Positions 6,343 to 13,201 are shown, numbered from the stretch's first letter. The stretch is DNA of 13,771 nucleotides from CAKVOD01 sp050872805 (GCA_050872805.1 JBNMHN010000027.1:1-13771); one strand, 5' to 3'. Translations and numbers: made by a program. The notes: generated by a model from the sequence alone, not told the origin.

Positions 6343-7278
6343 ATGGGAGAAAAGCAAACCGAATTTGACGATATCACAACTTTGACATACGAAAGTAGCA
6401 CCCCGCAACGACTAGACACGTATTTAGCAGCAATATTTACCGAGTCATCGCGTTCGCAACTAAAAAAACATATCGACGGCGGTGATGTGTTAGTCAATAA
6501 TAAAACTGTCAAAGCGGGTTACGCACTGCAAGCAGGTGACGAAATCACAATATCAAGTCTCGCGCCCCCGCCAATGGACATAGAACCCGAGAATATTCCG
6601 CTTGACATCGTCTTTGAAAATGACGATTACGCCGTGATTAACAAGCCTCAAGGAATGGTCGTTCACCCCGCAATAGGCAACTACAGCGGCACGCTCGTCA
6701 ACGCTCTTTTGTATTCAATGAAAAACCTCAGCGGCGTCAACGGGCAAATCCGCCCGGGAATTGTGCACCGCCTCGACAAAGATACGTCAGGGCTAATCGT
6801 CATCGCAAAAAACGACGTGGCGCACCGAAATCTTGCTAAGCAAATCGAAACCAAAGAGTGCAAACGTTACTATCTCGCGCTTGTCGAAGGTGTCGTGAAA
6901 GATGATAGCGGAACAATCGAAACTAACCTCGCGCGTGACCCCGCCGACCGCAAACGCTTTGCCGTTTGCGCGCCAAACGTCGGCAAACACGCCGTGACAC
7001 TCTATAAAGTCGTCAATAGATATAGAAATTATACCTTGCTCGAGTGCGAACTCAAAACAGGTCGCACTCACCAAATTCGCGTCCACTGCAAGCACATCGG
7101 GCACCCAATCGTCGGCGACATTACATACGGCTACAAAAAGCAGCAGTTTAAACTAAACGGACAACTTCTGCACGCCTACAAACTTGTCCTGACCGACCCT
7201 GCCACAGGCGAAGTCAAACAATTTACTGCACCTCTACCCACCTATTTTGAGGACACCCTCAACAAACTACCAAAATAA
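6343..7278 (+). CDS. rluD: RluD-family 23S rRNA pseudouridine synthase
   Basis: The product (311 residues) has an N-terminal S4 RNA-binding domain (about 20-80, RLDTYLAAIFTESSRSQLKKHI...G..VNN) and an RluA/RluD catalytic domain. Its motif II is PGIVHRLDKDTSGLIVIAK (138-156), with catalytic D145. GRTHQIRVHCKHIGHPIVGD (240-259) and LHAYKL (276-281) are the other conserved segments. The Bacillota gene next to lspA (ylyB in B. subtilis) is of this group; the target is probably 23S helix 69, but exact uridine specificity cannot be read from sequence. The start at 6343 lies 8 bases after the lspA stop, with a loose Shine-Dalgarno (AGGGAG overlapping the lspA end). It shares the lspA transcript. If it targets position 1915, it makes the substrate that RlmH (281-736) methylates. 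Confidence 0.9.
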   Translation: MGEKQTEFDDITTLTYESSTPQRLDTYLAAIFTESSRSQLKKHIDGGDVLVNNKTVKAGYALQAGDEITISSLAPPPMDIEPENIPLDIVFENDDYAVINKPQGMVVHPAIGNYSGTLVNALLYSMKNLSGVNGQIRPGIVHRLDKDTSGLIVIAKNDVAHRNLAKQIETKECKRYYLALVEGVVKDDSGTIETNLARDPADRKRFAVCAPNVGKHAVTLYKVVNRYRNYTLLECELKTGRTHQIRVHCKHIGHPIVGDITYGYKKQQFKLNGQLLHAYKLVLTDPATGEVKQFTAPLPTYFEDTLNKLPK

Positions 7279-7384
7279 AAATTTTGTTGTTTAGTATCTA
7301 AAAGCAGCAATTATACTATACAAAATTTGTAATTTTCTGTTAAATTTTGAAAAATTGCCAATGTTGTATTTGAATTTGTAAACT

Positions 7385-7417
7385 AGGCTCAAAGGGGACA
7401 ACCCGTTGAGTCTTTTT
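7385..7417 (+). terminator. Intrinsic terminator of the lspA-rluD transcript
   Basis: AGGCTCAA (7385-7392) pairs with TTGAGTCT (7406-7413) with one G-U; inside, after a 1x1 A/G mismatch, GGG (7394-7396) pairs with CCC (7402-7404) around GACAA. Five Ts follow (7413-7417). It lies about 107 bases after the rluD stop; the sequence between them is AT-rich and holds no gene. Confidence 0.75.
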
Positions 7418-7468
7418 CAAAAGTTGACAAAATAATGGTAAAAATTGCAAATTAAAAGGCAAAAAGTG

Positions 7469-7497
7469 TAGACAAAACTTTCAAAACTTGCTATAAT
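7469..7497 (+). promoter_or_regulatory. SigmaA promoter for the two small membrane protein genes
   Basis: TAGACA (7469-7474), 17-bp spacer, perfect TATAAT (7492-7497), with extended -10 TGC (7489-7491). Transcription would start near 7504, leaving a leader of about 110 bases. A second TTGACA (7424-7429) upstream lacks a convincing -10. Confidence 0.75.
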
Positions 7498-7538
7498 ATA
7501 TCATAACGGAAGCAAGGTCGAAAGATTTTGCGAACGAT

Positions 7539-7592
7539 TGACCGCCTTTTCGGCAGTCACAATGTTTTGTTTGTTGTTAATCAAACAAAGCA
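7539..7592 (+). other. Two stem-loops in the 5' leader before the small membrane protein gene
   Basis: Stem 1: TGACCGCC (7539-7546) pairs with GGCAGTCA (7552-7559) with one C-A mismatch and a TTTTC loop. Stem 2: TGTTTTGTTTG (7563-7573) pairs with CAAACAAAGCA (7582-7592), 11 bp with one U-G and an 8-base loop. The second ends 9 bases before the Shine-Dalgarno AAGGAG (7602-7607). Neither is followed by a T run. Confidence 0.5.
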
Positions 7593-7613
7593 AATAAATT
7601 GAAGGAGAAAATT

Positions 7614-7898
7614 ATGGCTAAAGGTGATTTTGGGAAATTCCTTAACATTCTTGCGTACATCAGTATTGTGCTAGTCGCAGTAGCCCTCGTTTTGGCGAAG
7701 ATTTTGGGTTGGGCGAAAGCAGGGCAGGACATTGCAAGTGCAATGCAGTTAGTTGCAAACATTCTTGCGTATTTCATCACCGCAATCGCTGCATTTTACT
7801 ATGTTAGGAGCAAGAAAAATATTTGGTTCACAATCGTGTATATCGTGTGCCTTGTGTTGATTATTGTATTTATTTGCTTAATTGGTTTTAATGTATAA
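7614..7898 (+). CDS. Small integral membrane protein, 94 residues, unknown function
   Basis: The ATG at 7614 follows AAGGAG with 6 bases between; an in-frame TTG at 7599 overlaps that site and is not used. Three hydrophobic segments are visible: about 8-28 (FLNILAYISIVLVAVALVLA), 42-62 (ANILAYFITAIAAFYYV region) and 71-90 (WFTIVYIVCLVLIIVFICLI). A short charged loop YVRSKKN separates the last two. ILAYIS and ILAYFI suggest an internal similarity between the first two helices. I recognise no family. The next gene starts 2 bases after its stop, so the two are co-expressed and may act together in the membrane. Confidence 0.72.
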   Translation: MAKGDFGKFLNILAYISIVLVAVALVLAKILGWAKAGQDIASAMQLVANILAYFITAIAAFYYVRSKKNIWFTIVYIVCLVLIIVFICLIGFNV

Positions 7899-7900
7899 TT

Positions 7901-8257
7901 ATGAAAAAACAACAGAAAATATTGTTCACAACAATGGCGTGCCTCGCAGGTAGTGCTGTGTTGTTTATGGTTTTATCAAAAGTGGAACCGCTATTATTAA
8001 TGGTTGGGCTAGCGCTGCTGTCGGTGTTTTTTGGAATGCTCACATATGTGAGTGTCGTCGCAATGCGCAAGCAGGAGCGCGAGGCGCGCAACCGTGAAAT
8101 TGAAGAACTAATGAATTCGGAAGATGACGACGAAGTCGTGATTGAGTCAAAAAAGAAAAAAAGACCAAATCTTGATAAATATAGTTATGTTATGCTCAGC
8201 ATAATCGCAACGTGCGTCAGCGTCTATATGCTCATTTGTTCTATAATATCATTTTGA
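7901..8257 (+). CDS. Small membrane protein with charged middle segment, 118 residues, unknown function
   Basis: Three membrane helices: about 8-25 (LFTTMACLAGSAVLFMV), 28-52 (PLLLMVGLALLSVFFGMLTYVSVV) and 96-115 (VMLSIIATCVSVYMLICSII). Between helices 2 and 3 lies a 40-residue charged segment (Arg/Glu-rich, then SEDDDEVV, then KKKKR) that would sit in the cytoplasm or bind something charged. There is no Shine-Dalgarno site before the ATG at 7901, which comes 2 bases after the preceding stop, so translation probably depends on coupling. The stop codon lies inside the left arm of a terminator hairpin. No family recognised. Confidence 0.7.
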   Translation: MKKQQKILFTTMACLAGSAVLFMVLSKVEPLLLMVGLALLSVFFGMLTYVSVVAMRKQEREARNREIEELMNSEDDDEVVIESKKKKRPNLDKYSYVMLSIIATCVSVYMLICSIISF

Positions 8258-8277
8258 GCGAACAATCGCTCATTTTT
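8255..8277 (+). terminator. Intrinsic terminator between the small membrane genes and tig
   Basis: TGAGCGA (8255-8261) and TCGCTCA (8266-8272) form a perfect 7-bp stem with an ACAA loop, then five Ts (8273-8277). The left arm includes the TGA stop of the upstream gene. Only 19 bases separate it from the tig ATG, so tig must either be reached by read-through or have a promoter inside the upstream gene; a TATAAT at 8242-8247 has no matching -35. Confidence 0.65.
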
Positions 8278-8296
8278 GTCAAACTAGGAGAGAAAA

Positions 8297-9592
8297 ATGG
8301 AAAACAAAATAATTAGTCAAGATGAAGAAAAAATAGTTTTGTCCGTTGAAATGAACGCGGAAGAATGGGACAAAGCATTGCAATCCGCGTATGAAAAAAC
8401 ACGTAGTAAGTTTAACATTGAAGGTTTTAGAAAGGGCAAAGCGCCACGCAAAGTAATTGAAAAATTCTATGGTGACAATGTGTTCTTTGAAGAAGCGTTC
8501 AACGACTCAATTTCTGAGTTTTACATCAAGTATTTGCAAGAAAACAAGGACATCAAGCCTTTGAACAGTTACCCTGATTTTAAAATCGACGACCTCAGCA
8601 ACAACGGCTACAAAGTAACAATGACAATCGCGCTTACACCAAAAGTAGAACTTGGCGCGTACAAAGGACTCGAAGTCAAGAAAATTGTGCACGAAGTTAA
8701 GGATGAAGATGTCGAAAACGAAATCAAACGTATGCTTGAAGCGCAAGCAACCGAAGTTGAATGTGACCTTGATAAAGCAGTCGAAAACGGCGACATCGCA
8801 GTCATCGACTTTGATGGCACAATCGACGGCGAAAGATTTGACGGCGGGCTTAGCGAAGATTATCCGCTTGAAATCGGCAGCCACACATTCATCGACACTT
8901 TTGAAGATCAACTTGTTGGACTCAAAAAAGGTGACACAAAGGACGTTAAAGTCAAATTTCCTGAAGATTATGGCGCAAAGAACTTGGCGGGCAAAGACGC
9001 AGTGTTCTATGTAACAATCAAAGAAATTAAGCAAAAGAAGTTGCCAGAACTCACCGACGAATTTGCTAAATCACTTGGCGAATTTGAGGATGCAAACGCA
9101 TTGCGCGCATTCATTCGCTCAGCGCTTGAAAAACAAGCAGCGCAACGCTCACAACACGAAACTGAAAACGCACTTGTTGACTTGATTGTCGAAAAGAGTA
9201 AGGTTAAAATTCCAAAAGATATGATTGACGCGCAACTTGAAAATATGATGCGCGACATTGAGTATAGACTTATGTATCAAGGTGTTTCGCTTGAGCAATA
9301 CGCGAAAATGTCAGGCACAACTGTCGAACAATTGAAAGAAGAAAGACGTGCCGACGCTGAAAAATCAGTTAAGACAAGACTTGTTCTTGAAAAGATTATT
9401 GAGGACGAGAAAATGGAAATCACTGCCGAAGAAGTCGACAATAAAATACAAGAACTTGCAAAAAATTCTAATAAATCTTTTGAAGAATTTAAAAAATCGT
9501 TGCCAAAGCAACAACTTGACTATATAATTAATGATGTTATTGTCAATAAACTATATGACTACCTCGCAAGTCAAAACACCTTTGCCGAATAG
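8297..9592 (+). CDS. tig: Trigger factor, ribosome-bound chaperone and peptidyl-prolyl isomerase
   Basis: Trigger factor binds the ribosome near the exit tunnel (protein L23) and shields new chains. The product is 431 residues, the normal length. Domain order is standard: an N-terminal ribosome-binding domain (1-115) with the signature GFRKGKAPR (43-51), an FKBP-type isomerase domain (about 155-248, GDIAVIDFDGTIDGERFDGG and LVGLKKGDTKDVKVKFPEDYG), and a helical C-terminal substrate-binding domain (about 250-431) with the connecting KLPELTDEFAKSLGEF. The ATG at 8297 follows AGGAG. It precedes clpP and clpX as in many bacteria, though here a 293-bp repeat-containing gap separates it from clpP. 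Confidence 0.97.
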   Translation: MENKIISQDEEKIVLSVEMNAEEWDKALQSAYEKTRSKFNIEGFRKGKAPRKVIEKFYGDNVFFEEAFNDSISEFYIKYLQENKDIKPLNSYPDFKIDDLSNNGYKVTMTIALTPKVELGAYKGLEVKKIVHEVKDEDVENEIKRMLEAQATEVECDLDKAVENGDIAVIDFDGTIDGERFDGGLSEDYPLEIGSHTFIDTFEDQLVGLKKGDTKDVKVKFPEDYGAKNLAGKDAVFYVTIKEIKQKKLPELTDEFAKSLGEFEDANALRAFIRSALEKQAAQRSQHETENALVDLIVEKSKVKIPKDMIDAQLENMMRDIEYRLMYQGVSLEQYAKMSGTTVEQLKEERRADAEKSVKTRLVLEKIIEDEKMEITAEEVDNKIQELAKNSNKSFEEFKKSLPKQQLDYIINDVIVNKLYDYLASQNTFAE

Positions 9593-9596
9593 TCGG

Positions 9597-9824
9597 CTTC
9601 TGTGGTTACTGTCCCTACGATTAATTCGCTTTTGAGGACAGCATACACTATGCCTTTCTATGCGGTTAAATGCTCATATGCGTAGGCCACTGCTGCAGGT
9701 GCTGGCGGGGATAGCCCCGCGGCTAAAGGTACTGTTTGTACGCTAAAACAACTATAGAGAGATGCAAATTTAGTTGCTTTCTATGTGATTTGTGCTTGTG
9801 TGGCATAGGTCACTGCTGCGAAAT
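9597..9824. repeat. Intergenic repeat region, copy B: two degenerate units about 123 bp apart
   Basis: The 293-bp gap between tig and clpP has no gene. Two units line up in tandem: GGTTACTGT (9604-9612) with GGTACTGT (9728-9735), TTTCTATG (9655-9662) with TTTCTATG (9778-9785), and TAGGCCACTGCTGC (9683-9696) with TAGGTCACTGCTGC (9806-9819), with the same spacing of 123-124 bases. The 42-base segments 9655-9696 and 9778-9819 align without gaps at about 27 of 42 positions. Blocks also match the rlmH-tmk gap (736-870). A perfect GC hairpin GCGGGG-ATAG-CCCCGC (9705-9720) lies between the units and is absent from copy A. Confidence 0.6.
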
Positions 9825-9841
9825 ATCTAAAAATCAATGTT

Positions 9842-9861
9842 GACACGGCATCCGCCGTGTT
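9842..9861 (+). promoter_or_regulatory. Dyad upstream of clpP, next to a TTGACA box
   Basis: ACACGGC (9843-9849) and GCCGTGT (9854-9860) form a perfect 7-bp dyad with an ATCC loop; a G-U pair adds one step. It overlaps TTGACA (9840-9845), a possible clpP -35, but no good -10 is found 16-18 bp downstream. It could be an operator or an mRNA 5' hairpin; it is not a CIRCE or CtsR site by sequence. Confidence 0.35.
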
Positions 9862-9885
9862 CATTCACGATACAAGGAGTAAATT

Positions 9886-10482
9886 ATGTTGATACCATCA
9901 GTTATAGAAAAAAATGCTAACGGAATATTCAATTACGACATCTATTCGCGTTTGCTTGAGGATAGAATAATATTCTTGCCACCATATCCAATCAATGCCG
10001 AAATTGCAAATTCTGTCATCGCGCAAATGTTGTACCTTGAATCAAAAGACAAAAACAAGGATATATTCCTTTATATTGACAATCCGGGTGGCGAAGTTTA
10101 TAGCGGGATGGCAATCGTCGACACAATGAACTTCATTTCTTGCGATGTGTCCACAATTTGTGTGGGACTTGCCGCGTCAATGGCATCATTGATTTTGGCT
10201 AGTGGCGCGAAAGGGAAGCGATTTGCACTTCCACACAGTCGCATTATGATTCACCAACCACATAGTGCAGCCGAAGGGCAAACGACGGATATTCTCATTC
10301 AAGCAAATGAGTCGCAACGTGTGAAAGAGGAGTCAATCACGCTTTTGTCAAAAGCCACAGGAAAAACAATTGAGGAAGTCACAAAAGATATAGACCGTGA
10401 CAACTATATGACGTCAGAGGACGCAAAGGCGTACGGAATTATCGACGACGTTATGTCAACGCGTCAAATTAAAATCAAATAA
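9886..10482 (+). CDS. clpP: ATP-dependent Clp protease proteolytic subunit
   Basis: ClpP forms a 14-subunit barrel that degrades proteins unfolded by ClpX or other Clp ATPases. The product is 198 residues. The catalytic triad is S98 (GLAASMAS), H123 (MIHQPH) and D172 (DRDNYM), the same numbering as in Staphylococcus aureus ClpP. NPGGEVYSGMAIVDTM (66-81) and GAKGKRFALPHSRIMIHQP (107-125) are standard. There is no long propeptide. The ATG at 9886 follows AAGGAG (9874-9879). clpX begins 12 bases after its stop, so the pair forms an operon. Confidence 0.97.
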   Translation: MLIPSVIEKNANGIFNYDIYSRLLEDRIIFLPPYPINAEIANSVIAQMLYLESKDKNKDIFLYIDNPGGEVYSGMAIVDTMNFISCDVSTICVGLAASMASLILASGAKGKRFALPHSRIMIHQPHSAAEGQTTDILIQANESQRVKEESITLLSKATGKTIEEVTKDIDRDNYMTSEDAKAYGIIDDVMSTRQIKIK

Positions 10483-10494
10483 CAAGGAGAATTT

Positions 10495-11811
10495 ATGACA
10501 TATAACGACGAATTAAAATGTTCATTCTGCGGAAGAAGTAAAAAGGAAGTCGGCAGATTGGTTTCCAACGCCGAGGGCGATATTTGCATTTGCGACACGT
10601 GCGTCAAAGTGTGCCGTGAAATTTTGAACGCGGATGAAAGAACAATGTCTACAAACGAAAAAGTAAATTTGTTGCCACCTGAAGAAATAAAAGCGTTTTT
10701 GGACGAGTTCATCGTGGGGCAAGACGACGCAAAGCGCATCTTGTCAGTGGCAGTCTACAACCACTATAAGCGCATAAATTACCTTGCCGACCATAGTGAC
10801 AATGAAGATGCCGTCGAACTTGACAAGAGCAACATCTTGCTCATCGGACCAACAGGTAGCGGTAAAACATTACTTGCAAAAACGCTCGCCAAAATTTTGG
10901 ATGTTCCGTTTGCTAGTGCGGACGCTACAACTCTCACCGAAGCAGGTTATGTCGGTGACGATGTCGAAAATATACTACTAAAATTGATTGTTGAAGCAAA
11001 ATTTGACATCAAGCGTGCCGAACGCGGCATTATCTACATCGACGAAATAGACAAAATTGCCAAGAAATCGGAAAACAGGTCAATCAGCCGCGACGTTTCA
11101 GGAGAGGGTGTGCAACAAGCATTGCTCAAAATCCTTGAAAGCACAGTCGCAAATGTTCCACCTCAAGGCGGACGCAAGCACCCTCAGCAAGAAACAATCC
11201 CAATCGACACAACAAACATCTTGTTTATCTGCGGCGGCGCATTTGTTGGACTAGATAAAATTGTCGAAGAAAGAAAATCGGAAAAGAAAAGCGTCGGTTT
11301 TGTTTCCGAACCGAGTGAAGAAGCCGACCAAAAGGACTACAAGTTTGTCAAAGATATGCAACCTCAAGACCTCATCAAATTCGGTCTCATCCCCGAATTT
11401 GTCGGGCGTCTACCAGTCGTCACAGGCTTGCAACCGCTTGACGAAGCATCACTCATCAACATCATCACAAAACCGAAAAATAGCATAATCAAACAATATA
11501 AGCAAATGTTTGCAATCGACGGCGTCGAACTTGAGTTTACCGACGACGCAATCAAATACGTTGCCGAACGTGCCATAAAACTTGGGACAGGCGCACGCGG
11601 ATTGCGCACCATAATGGAAGAAAGTATGCTAGAACTTATGTATGAAATTCCGTCAGACAAATCAATCAAGAAGATAGTCATCACGCGTGACTACCTCGAC
11701 AAAAAAGCGGATGCTGAAATAACTCGCGGCGAGGGAGTCCCGAAAATTGAGAAAGTCAAGCGCGAGCGCAAACCCGAACCTAAAGTCGATATGAGAGTCG
11801 TACACAATTAA
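10495..11811 (+). CDS. clpX: ATP-dependent Clp protease ATP-binding subunit ClpX
   Basis: ClpX is a hexameric AAA+ unfoldase that feeds tagged proteins into ClpP. The 438-residue product has an N-terminal zinc-binding domain (C9, C12, C33, C36), Walker A GPTGSGKT (118-125), pore loop GYVG (151-154), Walker B IIYIDEID (179-186), RKH loop (227-229), a ClpP-docking loop ending VGF (267-269, the usual IGF with Val), and sensor 2 GARGLR (366-371). The last 25 residues are a Lys/Arg/Glu-rich tail. The start at 10495 follows AAGGAG. In many Bacillota lon follows clpX; here an AT-rich gap and an unrelated regulator follow instead. Confidence 0.97.
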   Translation: MTYNDELKCSFCGRSKKEVGRLVSNAEGDICICDTCVKVCREILNADERTMSTNEKVNLLPPEEIKAFLDEFIVGQDDAKRILSVAVYNHYKRINYLADHSDNEDAVELDKSNILLIGPTGSGKTLLAKTLAKILDVPFASADATTLTEAGYVGDDVENILLKLIVEAKFDIKRAERGIIYIDEIDKIAKKSENRSISRDVSGEGVQQALLKILESTVANVPPQGGRKHPQQETIPIDTTNILFICGGAFVGLDKIVEERKSEKKSVGFVSEPSEEADQKDYKFVKDMQPQDLIKFGLIPEFVGRLPVVTGLQPLDEASLINIITKPKNSIIKQYKQMFAIDGVELEFTDDAIKYVAERAIKLGTGARGLRTIMEESMLELMYEIPSDKSIKKIVITRDYLDKKADAEITRGEGVPKIEKVKRERKPEPKVDMRVVHN

Positions 11812-11897
11812 CAAATAATCATAAAAAGTATTGCAAAAATATTAAGATTTGCTGTTTTATAATTTAAATATATAGTAAAGCATATAAATGTTAAAAT

Positions 11898-11931
11898 AAA
11901 GTAAGTTTTAAATGAACTTGCTTTGTTTTTT
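11898..11931 (+). terminator. Intrinsic terminator of the clpP-clpX transcript
   Basis: AAAGTAAGTT (11898-11907) pairs with AACTTGCTTT (11915-11924), 10 bp with one U-G and a 7-base loop, followed by six Ts (11926-11931) and a second T run. It lies 87 bases after the clpX stop in a 344-bp gene-free, strongly AT-rich gap (11812-12155). Confidence 0.8.
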
Positions 11932-11987
11932 ATCTTTTTAATAACTATAATTGTGCAACTTGCGTATTTTTTATGCTTTTATATGTT

Positions 11988-11999
11988 TAGTGTACACTA
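11988..11999. promoter_or_regulatory. 12-bp perfect palindrome, possible operator
   Basis: TAGTGTACACTA is a perfect palindrome in the gap between clpX and the MerR gene, about 105 bases upstream of the MerR promoter. No promoter or gene is clearly attached to it, so an operator role is only a guess. Confidence 0.25.
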
Positions 12000-12102
12000 T
12001 TGCAAAAAGTGATTTACAAATCAAAAAAAACTATTTAATGATAAATTGTTTTTATAGATAATTATACTGCAAAAAAAATTTTAAAAAAAATTCTCAAAAT
12101 GC

Positions 12103-12133
12103 TTGACTCTATAGTTTACTATAGTGTTATACT
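12103..12133 (+). promoter_or_regulatory. MerR-type promoter with 19-bp spacer and operator dyad
   Basis: TTGACT (12103-12108) and TATACT (12128-12133) are separated by 19 bp, the overlong spacing typical of promoters activated by MerR-family proteins through DNA distortion. The spacer holds the dyad CTATAGTTTACTATAG (12109-12124), whose arms match perfectly over 7 bp each except for the two central bases. It lies directly upstream of a MerR-family gene, so self-regulation is the natural reading. Confidence 0.75.
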
Positions 12134-12155
12134 AAACTCAGCGAAGGAGAAAGCT

Positions 12156-13169
12156 ATGATGAAAATTGGTGAATTATCAAATATAACTGGTATTTCTATT
12201 CAAACTATACGCTTTTATGAAAGTGAAGGATTGATTAGTCCCATCGAAGTCGACAGATGGACTTCCTATCGTTACTATGATGAAAGCAGTATAGTAAGAT
12301 TAAGTGAAATATCATATTTGAAAGATTTAGGTTTTACTTTAAATGAAATTAAAAATTTAAGTGAAGAAACAATTAAGGAAAAAATTTCTCAAACAAAACT
12401 TAATATAAATAAACTCACTAAAAACATTGAAAAACTTTCTAATATTCGCAAAGGGAAAGGAGGATTTATTATGCAAAATTTCGTAAATGATGAAAGAGTT
12501 GTAGGTAAATGGGGAAAATTAGCTGTAGTAAAAAACAAAGAAGATTTCAACATGGGGAAGTTTGATGATAATTGCATTTTCCATTTTGAACAACTATATT
12601 TCTTGCCAAACGGCGAAGGATACTGGGCGTTTAGTGGTTGGACAAAAGGTATTGTATACTTGATGGACAGACAATTGCCTTATGAAATTATAGACGGCAA
12701 ATTATTTGTTGGAATAGTTGATCGCGAATCGAACAATATTGATAACTACGCAGTTTATGAGAAAGTAGACAATAAACAGTATTCCAAAGAAGAAATTAAA
12801 ATTAAAGACGACACAAACATTCCATTTATCAAAGATGATAAAGTAATTGGTTTCTGGGACTGTATAGATTACGTACATAATTTTGATGAATTTGAATTGG
12901 GTAAGAAGTTTTGTAAAAATAATTTGGTTTTAACAAAGTACATATTTGAAAATGATGGCAAATTATTTGTTGGATACCATGATAGTGAAGCATTGTACCC
13001 TATGAATTGGAGCAAAGGTGTTGTTATCAACAAAAACGCAAGCACTGTAAGTGAATATACTATTAAAGAAATTAATAATGAAACTATAATGTTTGTGGAA
13101 TGGAAATCTGGGGATTATGCTTTCGGCGGCAAAGTTAATGGCTATTATGTATTTAAAAGAACAAAGTGA
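12156..13169 (+). CDS. MerR-family transcriptional regulator with tandem lipocalin-like effector domains
   Basis: The product is 337 residues (or 336 from the adjacent ATG at 12159); AGGAGA (12145-12150) sets the start. Residues 2-75 are a MerR winged helix-turn-helix (KIGELSNITGISIQTIRFYESEGLI, then SYRYYDESSIVRLSEISYLKDLGFTLNEIKNL). Residues 76-100 are a short coiled coil for dimerisation. Residues 113-205 and 228-337 look like a duplication: each opens with a VVGKW or VIGFW motif, then an acidic DF/EF-LGK segment, and later WTKGIV or WSKGVV; the second ends EWKSGDYAFGG...GYYVFKR. The GxW start suggests a lipocalin-like barrel that binds a small ligand, and I recall similar modules in Bacillota sensor proteins, but this is memory, not a search. 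An internal start at 12471 may give the effector part alone. Base use is much more AT-rich than clpX, suggesting acquisition. Confidence 0.85.
   Translation: MMKIGELSNITGISIQTIRFYESEGLISPIEVDRWTSYRYYDESSIVRLSEISYLKDLGFTLNEIKNLSEETIKEKISQTKLNINKLTKNIEKLSNIRKGKGGFIMQNFVNDERVVGKWGKLAVVKNKEDFNMGKFDDNCIFHFEQLYFLPNGEGYWAFSGWTKGIVYLMDRQLPYEIIDGKLFVGIVDRESNNIDNYAVYEKVDNKQYSKEEIKIKDDTNIPFIKDDKVIGFWDCIDYVHNFDEFELGKKFCKNNLVLTKYIFENDGKLFVGYHDSEALYPMNWSKGVVINKNASTVSEYTIKEINNETIMFVEWKSGDYAFGGKVNGYYVFKRTK
12458..12473 (+). promoter_or_regulatory. Internal Shine-Dalgarno and in-frame ATG within the MerR gene
   Basis: AGGAGG (12458-12463) lies 7 bases before an ATG (12471-12473) that is in frame with the regulator (M106). 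It sits exactly at the junction between coiled coil and effector domains. Translation here would give a 232-residue protein with both lipocalin-like modules and no DNA-binding domain. Confidence 0.65.
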
Positions 13170-13201
13170 AATAATTAACAAATCAATGTAAATTCATCAT
13201 T

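Noticed and set aside
7286..7313. Terminator directly after rluD (TTGTTG...CAGCAA)
   Set aside because: The stem needs a 2-base bulge and G-U pairing and has no T run after it; the hairpin at 7385-7417 is much better.
8507..9034. 175-residue open frame on the minus strand
   Set aside because: Antisense shadow of tig, rich in Phe, Cys and Asp from reversed codons, with no start signal.
9597..9824. CRISPR-like array in the tig-clpP gap
   Set aside because: Only two diverged units of about 123 bp are present; there is no short exact repeat with unique spacers and no cas gene.
9593..9885. CIRCE (HrcA) or CtsR operator upstream of clpP
   Set aside because: I looked for TTAGCACTC-N9-GAGTGCTAA and for tandem GGTCAAA heptads on both strands and found neither; the dyad at 9843-9860 is unrelated.
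12099..12155. N-terminal extension of the MerR regulator to an ATG at 12099
   Set aside because: This would place coding sequence over its own promoter; AGGAGA and the MerR-type N terminus point to 12156 or 12159.
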